Source of the DNA: Lysobacterales bacterium UBA5700
Lineage (GTDB): Bacteria > Pseudomonadota > Gammaproteobacteria > Xanthomonadales > Xanthomonadaceae
Length of the DNA stretch: 10,238 nt
Assembly (NCBI GenBank): GCA_002420085.1
Contig: DIHI01000007.1
Coordinates: 1,333 to 11,570, forward strand
Direction of reading: 5' to 3'
Under the pieces are notes generated by a model that worked only from the letters and a program-made list of their open reading frames with translations, was not told where the DNA came from and ran no database searches. The stretch's first letter is position 1; each line of letters begins with the position of its first letter. Both the position numbers and the translations under genes were made by a program. This document shows positions 5,551-10,238 of the stretch, piece by piece.

Positions 5551-6639
5551 TCAGTTCTGGACGTTCAACTCGGTGCGCCGATTGCGGGCACGACCTTCGC
5601 GGGTGTCGTTGCTGTCGATCGGACGCAGTTCGCCGTAACCCACCGGACCAACCATGCGGCTGGCATCAATGCCGTTCTGGCCGAGGTAGTCATAGACCGC
5701 CTTGGCACGCCGCTCGGACAGACCCTGGTTGTAGTTCTCCGGGCCGGTCGCATCGGTATGGCCGGCAACCTCGACCCGAAGCTGCGGGTACTTCTTCAGG
5801 ATTTCGATCGCCTCATTGAGAGTGGCGATGGCATCCGGGCGCAGGGTGGACTTGTCGAAATCGAAGTTGACACCGCGCAGATCGATGGTCAGCGGCACCG
5901 GACAACCGTCCGGACCGACCGCCGTACCGGCCGGCGTGTTCGGGCAGCGGTCGTCGCAGTTGTTGACGCCGTCGCCGTCATCGTCGAGATCGGCACAGGT
6001 GGTGACCGGGGCCGGCGGCGGCGCCGGTGGCGGGGTCGGCGGGGCAGCCCGCTGGCGCTCCGGACCGAACTTGATGACCAGGCCGACATTGGCGAACAGG
6101 TCGAAGAAGGTGTCCTGATTCGGCCGGGTGGCACTGTTGTCGTCGATGTCGATGCGGTAACCGAGTTCCGTGCGCAGACCGACGCGACCGTAATCGACGC
6201 CGACGCCACCACCGAACAGGCCATAGGGATAGCTGTCCTTGCGCCGGGCCGGCGAAGCCGGATTGCGGATCAACTCGAACTCTTCACGTGCCCACTCGAT
6301 ACCGGCACCGGCCATCAGGTACGGCGCCCAGTTGCGGCCGTCCTCGACGAAGTGGTAGCGACCGGTCAGGCCGACGCCATACTGCGACCAGTGCAGATCG
6401 TTGGCCGACTGTTCGGGATTGGCGTAGTTGGCTTCGAGGTCGAGCGACCAGTTCGGGCTGAAGTGCTTGCCGACGCCCAGACGCAGGCCGAGAGCGTTGT
6501 CGGCGTCGCGATCGTTATCGGTAATGACCACGCCCGGCATGATGTTGACGTACCAGCGATCGTCGAACTCCTGCGCGCTGGCAATGGCGGACGCACCGAG
6601 CGAGGCCATCAGGGCACTGGCAATGAGGGTCTTCTTCAT
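5551..6639 (-). CDS. OmpA family outer membrane protein
   Basis: 362-residue outer membrane protein linking the outer membrane to peptidoglycan. The signal peptide spans residues 1-22 (cut near ASA/QE). Residues 24-192 look like an eight-stranded beta barrel with alternating hydrophobic residues and aromatic strand ends (RWYVNIMPG, YGVGLTGRYHF, VGLVIKFG). A Pro/Ala linker follows at 199-212. Then comes a thrombospondin type 3-like calcium-binding repeat with DLDDDGDGVNNCDDRCPNTP at 217-236. The OmpA C-terminal domain covers about 255-361, including GHTDATGPENYNQGLSERRA with Asp296 and Arg311 at the positions that bind diaminopimelate in OmpA. The start is firm: AGGAGG lies six bases upstream (complement of 6646-6651). 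It is a single gene, ended by the hairpin at 5497-5525. The leader upstream contains an 11-bp tandem repeat and a hairpin that may be regulatory. Confidence 0.96.
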   Translation of the reverse strand: MKKTLIASALMASLGASAIASAQEFDDRWYVNIMPGVVITDNDRDADNALGLRLGVGKHFSPNWSLDLEANYANPEQSANDLHWSQYGVGLTGRYHFVEDGRNWAPYLMAGAGIEWAREEFELIRNPASPARRKDSYPYGLFGGGVGVDYGRVGLRTELGYRIDIDDNSATRPNQDTFFDLFANVGLVIKFGPERQRAAPPTPPPAPPPAPVTTCADLDDDGDGVNNCDDRCPNTPAGTAVGPDGCPVPLTIDLRGVNFDFDKSTLRPDAIATLNEAIEILKKYPQLRVEVAGHTDATGPENYNQGLSERRAKAVYDYLGQNGIDASRMVGPVGYGELRPIDSNDTREGRARNRRTELNVQN

Positions 6640-6666
6640 CTTGTTCCTCCTGGGGTTTGGGGGCGA

Positions 6667-6700
6667 TTCCTGATCGTTTCCTGAGCGTTGCGCGTTCAGG
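6667..6700 (-). promoter_or_regulatory. Tandem repeat and hairpin in the leader of the OmpA-family gene
   Basis: On the + strand, TTCCTGATCGT (6667-6677) is followed directly by TTCCTGAGCGT (6678-6688), 10 of 11 bases identical. The second copy also begins an inverted repeat: CCTGA-GCG (6680-6687) can pair with CGC (6691-6693) and TCAGG (6696-6700). These elements lie 28-61 bases upstream of the start codon, just before the ribosome binding site. They could be a regulator site or structured 5' untranslated RNA. No clear -10/-35 pair is visible nearby. Confidence 0.35.
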
Positions 6701-6740
6701 TTACAGGGAGATTGCAGAACACGAACCCTGCCGCCCCGGA

Positions 6741-6771
6741 GTCGGCGATGCCGACCCGTGACGTTAACGGG
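6741..6771 (-). terminator. Possible terminator hairpins after prpD
   Basis: GTCGGC-GAT-GCCGAC (6741-6755) is a perfect 6-bp stem with a three-base loop. It abuts a second inverted repeat, CCCGT/ACGGG (6755-6759 and 6767-6771). Both lie 36-66 bases beyond the prpD stop, between prpD and the OmpA-family gene transcribed in the same direction. Neither has a T tract, so termination here is uncertain; the stretch could instead belong to the promoter region of the OmpA-family gene. Confidence 0.3.
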
Positions 6772-6806
6772 ATTCTAACCTTGCGGGCCGGACCTGCCAA
6801 GCGGAT

Positions 6807-8261
6807 TCAACCGATCTGACTGAACAGATCCAGCACGCGGTGAATCGGGGTCGCCTCGAATTGGTCGGGATTGCTGGTGAGCGCCAGAATCTGTCTGACC
6901 CGAGCGGCCGGCAGGTGTCCGGTGAGTGCAGCATCGAACTTCTCCAGCAGCACCGGGATGCCCTCCGACCGACGCCGACGATGGCCGATCGGGTAATCGA
7001 TCGAAACCTTCTCAGTCGCGCTGCCGTCCTTGAAGAACACCTGCACCGCATTGCCGATGAAGCGCTTGTCCGGATCGAAGTAATCGGCGGTGAAACGCGG
7101 GTTTTCGACGACCGTCATGCGCGCCCGCAGGGCGTCGATGCGGGGATCGGCGGCGACCGCATCGGTGTAGTCGTCGGCGGTCAGGCGACCGAAGATCAAC
7201 GGCACGGCAACCATGTACTGGATGCAATGATCGCGGTCGGCATAGTTGGCCAGCGGGCCGGTCTTGTCGATGATCCGGACGCCGGCTTCCTGGGTCTCGA
7301 TCTCGATCCGCTCGATCTGGTCGATACGGTCACGGACCTCGACATGCAGCTTCATCGCACATTCGACGGCGGTCTGGGCATGGAACTCGGCCGGATAACT
7401 GATCTTGAACAGCACGTTTTCCATCACATAGCTGCCGAATGCGCGCTCGAACTCGAAACGCTTGCCGCCGAAAGCGACGTCGTAGAAGCCCCAGGTTCTG
7501 GCGGTCAATGCCGAGGGATAACCGACGCAGCCCTTGATGGCGTTGAAGGCATGGGTGACCGCACGCCGACAGGCATCGCCGGCAGCCCAGGATTTGCGCG
7601 GCCCGGCGTTCGGCGCATGACGATAGGTGCGCAGCACGCCATTGTCGATCCAACTGTGCGAGACGGCATTGATGATCTCGTCCTTGCCGCCACCGAGCAT
7701 GCGGGTGGCAACGGCGGTCGAAGCCAACCGCACCAGGATCACGTGGTCGAGGCCGACCCGATTGAAACTGTTGCGCAGTGCGTAGACACCCTGGATTTCG
7801 TGCGCCTTGATCGCCCATCCGAGCACGTCGCGCACGGTGATCGGGGCACCGCCCTCGCGCTCGGCCTTGCGGCTGAGGTAGTCGGCAACCGCCAGGATCG
7901 CCCCGAGATTGTCGGACGGATGGCCCCATTCGGCGGCCAACCAGGTGTCGTTGAAATCGAGCCAGCGAACCTGGACACCGATGTTGTAGGCGGCCTGGAC
8001 CGGATCCAGTTCCCACGCGGTCGCCGGCACCCGCACGCCGCCCGGCAGCACCGCCCCCGGAACCACCGGCCCCAGATGCTTGACGCATTCGGGATGACGC
8101 ATCGCCAGCAACGCGCAGGCCAGCGAATCCATCAGCATGTAGCGGGCGGTATCGTAGGCTTCGACCGAATCGATGCGTTGATCGACGACGTAATCGGCGA
8201 TGGCAACCAGTTCGGCGTCGGGCTCGGGACGCTTGGCGGAACGGATGTCGTGCTGGCTCAT
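6807..8261 (-). CDS. prpD: 2-methylcitrate dehydratase
   Basis: 484-residue cytoplasmic protein of the MmgE/PrpD family, closely following E. coli PrpD (483 residues) along its length. It dehydrates 2-methylcitrate to cis-2-methylaconitate in the methylcitrate cycle, which turns propionyl-CoA into pyruvate and succinate. Recognisable blocks are RWLDFNDTWLAAEWGHPSDN at 99-118, NSFNRVGLDHV at 164-174, TYRHAPNAGPRKSWAAGDA at 212-230, GSYVMENVLFKISYPAEFH at 276-294 and YPIGHRRRR at 423-431. This degree of agreement separates it from the broader MmgE/Iad groups. The start at 8261 has AGGA about eight bases upstream. The usual partners prpB, prpC, acnD and prpF are absent; the neighbour 117 bp upstream on the same strand is an APC permease. 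It may be read with the permease or from its own promoter. Confidence 0.93.
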   Translation of the reverse strand: MSQHDIRSAKRPEPDAELVAIADYVVDQRIDSVEAYDTARYMLMDSLACALLAMRHPECVKHLGPVVPGAVLPGGVRVPATAWELDPVQAAYNIGVQVRWLDFNDTWLAAEWGHPSDNLGAILAVADYLSRKAEREGGAPITVRDVLGWAIKAHEIQGVYALRNSFNRVGLDHVILVRLASTAVATRMLGGGKDEIINAVSHSWIDNGVLRTYRHAPNAGPRKSWAAGDACRRAVTHAFNAIKGCVGYPSALTARTWGFYDVAFGGKRFEFERAFGSYVMENVLFKISYPAEFHAQTAVECAMKLHVEVRDRIDQIERIEIETQEAGVRIIDKTGPLANYADRDHCIQYMVAVPLIFGRLTADDYTDAVAADPRIDALRARMTVVENPRFTADYFDPDKRFIGNAVQVFFKDGSATEKVSIDYPIGHRRRRSEGIPVLLEKFDAALTGHLPAARVRQILALTSNPDQFEATPIHRVLDLFSQIG

Positions 8262-8323
8262 GGCGCATTCCTGACGGGAGAAAGCCGCCTATTTTGCCAG
8301 ACCCGCCGACCACCACGCGCACC

Positions 8324-8344
8324 CCGACCGACGACCGACCGACC
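8324..8344. repeat. CGAC microsatellite-like tract
   Basis: The sequence CCGACCGACGACCGACCGACC is an imperfect tetranucleotide run (CGAC units with one GAC unit) in the 117-bp gap between the permease and prpD. Length change by slippage is conceivable at such a tract. No promoter is evident around it. Confidence 0.6.
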
Positions 8345-8378
8345 CCGGTCCGGCTCGGACATCACCGGCAACCGATTC

Positions 8379-9698
8379 TCACCACCGGCGGAACAGGTAG
8401 ATCAGCACCCCGATTGCCAGGGCGATCGCCCCGGCCAGGAGATTCTCGACCCGGGTCGCCAGCAACAGCACGGAGGCGACGGCGAATGCCAGGATCGGAA
8501 TGATCGGCCCGCCCGGCAACACGAAGGCCGAAGGCGCGTCGGCGAACCGCCGTTGCAGGATCGGCACGGCTGCCGCCACTCCCAGATAGCCGGCCAAGCG
8601 TGCCACCACCGACAACAGCGCCAACTGCACGAAACTGCCACTCACAGCCAGCACCAGAGCGATCGCTGCCTGAATGCCGATCGCGGCTGCCGGCGTCCGC
8701 CAACGCGGGTGTACCCGACCGAACCAGACCGGCCCATAGCCGTCGCGGGCCAGGGCGAACAGGTAGCGCGGACCGATCAGCATGGTGTTGCCGATATTGC
8801 CCAGAATCGAAACCACCGCACCGACGGTCAGCAGACCGACCGCGATCGGCCCAGCGAAGCGGCCGGCCGCCTCGGCCAGAGGCGCCTCCGACGTGGCCAA
8901 GCCAGGCAGGGTCATCAGCGCCACCGCCTGGACACCGACATAGATCATCGTCACGACCGCGATCATGGTCAGCATCGCAAACGGCACGTCACGCCTGGGA
9001 TTGGCATATTCGCCCGCCGCCGCCGGGGTGTTCTCGAACCCGGCGTAGGCGAACAGCAGCAGCAGCGCCGCCTCGGCCAACCGCTGACGATCCAGCGGGG
9101 CCTGATCAACACCGGTCAACACCGATCCATCGGCAAACCAGACCCCGACCACCACGAAGAAGACCAGGGGCACCAGCTTGCCGATGGTCAACACCACGGC
9201 CATGCGCGCCCCGGCGGCCACACCGACCAGATTGACCCAGGTGACCAGACCGAGACCGGCAACGATCACCACCACCCGGCCCAGTCCATCGACCGCACCC
9301 GGCCACACTTGGCCACTGGCCAGGGCCAGACCGTTGGCCAGGGCCGCCACCGAAGCCACCCGCGCCAACCAGGTCATCCAACCGACCTCGAAACCGACGA
9401 AATCACCGAATGCCTCGCGGGTGTACAGATAGGCCCCACCCGGCTGATCGAAGTGGCTGGCTGCCTGCGCGAAGCACAGCACCAGCAGCAGGGCAGCCAA
9501 CCCGGCCAGGGCAACCGCCCACAGGCTGGCCGGCCCGAGCAACAGCGCGGCGGTGGCGGGCAGCAGGTAGATGCCGCTGCCGATCACGTCATTGATCGAC
9601 ACCCCGACCAATTGCCAGCGCGAGATGGCACGGACCAGACCCGAACTGGACGGGTCGGCGCTGTCGCGCGTGTGATTTTCCGGACGGCGCCCTGGCAT
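8379..9698 (-). CDS. APC superfamily amino acid permease
   Basis: 439-residue inner-membrane transporter with about 12 hydrophobic segments. The first helix carries the APC unwound-helix motif VSINDVIGSGIYLLP at 33-47, where GSGI contacts the substrate. FDQPGGAYLYTREAFGDF follows at 83-100, FAYAGFEN at 216-223, the conserved loop GEYANPRRDVPFA at 229-241, and GPRYLFALARDG at 309-320, all typical of cation- or exchange-coupled amino acid transporters. The specific amino acid cannot be read from sequence. The N-terminus before residue 25 is polar. The start at 9698 has AAAAGG about five bases upstream, and no alternative is better placed. It is followed 117 bp later by prpD on the same strand and is divergent from the secreted protease gene. 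A link to amino acids degraded to propionyl-CoA (Val, Ile, Met, Thr) is only a suggestion from position. Confidence 0.92.
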   Translation of the reverse strand: MPGRRPENHTRDSADPSSSGLVRAISRWQLVGVSINDVIGSGIYLLPATAALLLGPASLWAVALAGLAALLLVLCFAQAASHFDQPGGAYLYTREAFGDFVGFEVGWMTWLARVASVAALANGLALASGQVWPGAVDGLGRVVVIVAGLGLVTWVNLVGVAAGARMAVVLTIGKLVPLVFFVVVGVWFADGSVLTGVDQAPLDRQRLAEAALLLLFAYAGFENTPAAAGEYANPRRDVPFAMLTMIAVVTMIYVGVQAVALMTLPGLATSEAPLAEAAGRFAGPIAVGLLTVGAVVSILGNIGNTMLIGPRYLFALARDGYGPVWFGRVHPRWRTPAAAIGIQAAIALVLAVSGSFVQLALLSVVARLAGYLGVAAAVPILQRRFADAPSAFVLPGGPIIPILAFAVASVLLLATRVENLLAGAIALAIGVLIYLFRRW

Positions 9699-9740
9699 CA
9701 GGGCCTTTTACGCCAGATCAAGGTGAACAACAATACCCAT

Positions 9741-9772
9741 TTCGTACAAAAATACATACCGTTCGTCCAAAA
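9741..9772. promoter_or_regulatory. Paired direct repeats in divergent control region
   Basis: TTCGTACAAAA (9741-9751) and TTCGTCCAAAA (9762-9772) agree at 10 of 11 positions and start 21 bases apart, two turns of the helix, placing both on one DNA face. They lie in the only AT-rich patch of the region, 43-74 bases upstream of the permease start. This is the expected place for its promoter, although I see no convincing -35/-10 pair. A transcription-factor operator is a reasonable reading. Confidence 0.45.
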
Positions 9773-9788
9773 GACCTGGATTCGGGCC

Positions 9789-9817
9789 TTGCCAGCCGGC
9801 AGCAACCCGATTAGGCT
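9789..9817 (+). promoter_or_regulatory. Weak candidate promoter for the secreted protease
   Basis: TTGCCA (9789-9794, 5 of 6 to the -35 consensus) is followed after 17 bases by TAGGCT (9812-9817, 3 of 6 to the -10 consensus). Transcription from here would give a leader of about 100 bases containing the palindromes and the nested hairpin. The weak -10 makes this tentative. Confidence 0.25.
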
Positions 9818-9824
9818 CGCCCAT

Positions 9825-9851
9825 CAGGCGCCTGTTGCAACGACCGGTCGT
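9825..9851. promoter_or_regulatory. Two adjacent perfect palindromes
   Basis: CAGGCGCCTG (9825-9834) and ACGACCGGTCGT (9840-9851) are perfect palindromes of 10 and 12 bases with centres 16 bases apart. They lie in the permease/protease divergent region, 73-99 bases upstream of the protease start. They could bind dimeric regulators. Such palindromes also arise by chance a few times per 10 kb, so the evidence is their pairing and position. Confidence 0.35.
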
Positions 9852-9857
9852 CCTGAG

Positions 9858-9891
9858 CGACTCGCGGCGGCTGGCAGCCACCACCGAGTCG
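9858..9891 (+). other. Nested stem-loop in the protease leader
   Basis: CGACTCG (9858-9864) pairs perfectly with CGAGTCG (9885-9891). Inside, GGCT (9869-9872) pairs with AGCC (9876-9879) around a GGC loop. It ends 20 bases before the GGGGAGAG ribosome-binding stretch of the secreted protease gene, so it would be part of the 5' untranslated RNA and might affect translation or stability. Confidence 0.4.
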
Positions 9892-9923
9892 ATTCGTTGA
9901 ACACTTCTCTGGGGAGAGATTCC

Positions 9924-10238
9924 ATGAAATACAACGTACTCGCCGCCGGTCTCGCGATCGGCCTCATCGGCATGGCTGGCTCTGAAGCCCAAGCGGCACC
10001 GCCAGCCGATCGCTTTCTCGATGTCATCGTCACGCTCGACGATTCGGTCGACGCCCGCGACCATGGCGCCAACCGCGCCTTCGCCGCCGAAGTCGCCCGC
10101 CAGCATGGCCTGAGCGCCAAGTACACCTATGGCACCGCGATCAAGGGCTTCGCCGCCCGCATCCCGGAGGCCCAACTCGAACGCCTGCGCAACGACCCGC
10201 TGGTCGCCAGCGTCGAAATCGACCGTGAAGCCCACACC
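9924..10238 (+). CDS. Secreted subtilisin-like (S8) protease precursor, N-terminal part
   Basis: The reading frame runs open for 105 codons to the window end, so the protein is cut. Residues 1-24 form a signal peptide (MKYN, hydrophobic core, cleavage near AQA/AP). Residues about 30-102 match the inhibitor I9 propeptide of subtilisin-family proteases: a first strand FLDVIVTLDD (31-40), a helix ending EVARQHGL (56-63), YGTAIKGFAARIP (69-81), the helix AQLERLRNDP (83-92), and a final strand VASVEIDRE (94-102). This domain folds the catalytic domain and inhibits it until removed. A downstream S8 catalytic domain is expected but lies outside the window. GGGGAG lies upstream with about seven bases to the ATG at 9924. 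The gene diverges from the permease, with a possibly structured leader. Confidence 0.85.
   Translation, partial: MKYNVLAAGLAIGLIGMAGSEAQAAPPADRFLDVIVTLDDSVDARDHGANRAFAAEVARQHGLSAKYTYGTAIKGFAARIPEAQLERLRNDPLVASVEIDREAHT

Noticed and set aside
5758..6684. 308-codon + strand frame opposite the OmpA-family gene
   Set aside because: The translation is Val/Arg/Asp-rich without domain features. The - strand reading has signal peptide, barrel, linker and OmpA domain.
8324..8344. CGAC repeats as a CRISPR or phage attachment element
   Set aside because: The units are four bases long without spacers, and no cas, integrase or tRNA gene is nearby. It is simple-sequence DNA.
9708..10235. 175-codon - strand frame across the protease start and divergent region
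   Set aside because: It overlaps the well-supported signal peptide and I9 propeptide on the + strand and the regulatory region, with no motif of its own.

Overview
The window reads as chromosomal DNA from a GC-rich Gram-negative bacterium. An OmpA-type outer membrane protein, Sec signal peptides and AGGAGG-type ribosome binding sites support this. The gene content looks most like a gammaproteobacterium near Xanthomonadales/Wenzhouxiangella, but that placement is inferred from gene style only. There is no tRNA, rRNA, CRISPR array, insertion sequence or phage gene, and every gene appears intact except the two cut by the window edges.

Left region (1-4641, + strand): a tightly packed lipid-modification operon. 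It runs: C-terminus of a FAD-dependent amine-oxidase-like oxidoreductase, DUF1365 protein, a full-length cyclopropane-fatty-acid-synthase-family methyltransferase, DUF2878 membrane protein, DUF1295 membrane protein (steroid 5-alpha-reductase-like fold), and a second, shorter methyltransferase resembling plant coclaurine N-methyltransferase. The first four junctions are all ATGA stop/start overlaps and the fifth gap is 6 bp, so the six genes are probably made together. Related cassettes (FAD oxidoreductase, DUF1365, CFA-like methyltransferase, DUF1295) are known from ECF-sigma-controlled loci such as the sigK region of Mycobacterium tuberculosis and the sigmaE-ChrR singlet-oxygen regulon of Rhodobacter sphaeroides. 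There, enzymes of these families methylate, desaturate or oxidise acyl chains already in phospholipids, giving methyl-branched and furan fatty acids. This operon is the most interesting system in the window. Both methyltransferases carry features suggesting their product may not be a plain cyclopropane ring.

Middle region (4656-6806, - strand): a small secreted protein of unknown function with a short conserved-looking core between low-complexity tails, and its own plausible sigma70 promoter; then about 350 bp without genes that holds three inverted repeats, one a good intrinsic terminator; then an OmpA-family porin-like protein with barrel, proline linker, calcium-binding repeat and peptidoglycan-binding domain.

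Right region (6807-9698, - strand): a 2-methylcitrate dehydratase (prpD) without the usual prpB/prpC neighbours, preceded by an APC-family amino acid permease. A 225-bp divergent control region (9699-9923) separates the permease from the start of a secreted subtilisin-like protease precursor (+ strand, cut by the window end). This region holds a pair of direct repeats two helical turns apart, two perfect palindromes, and a nested stem-loop in the protease leader.
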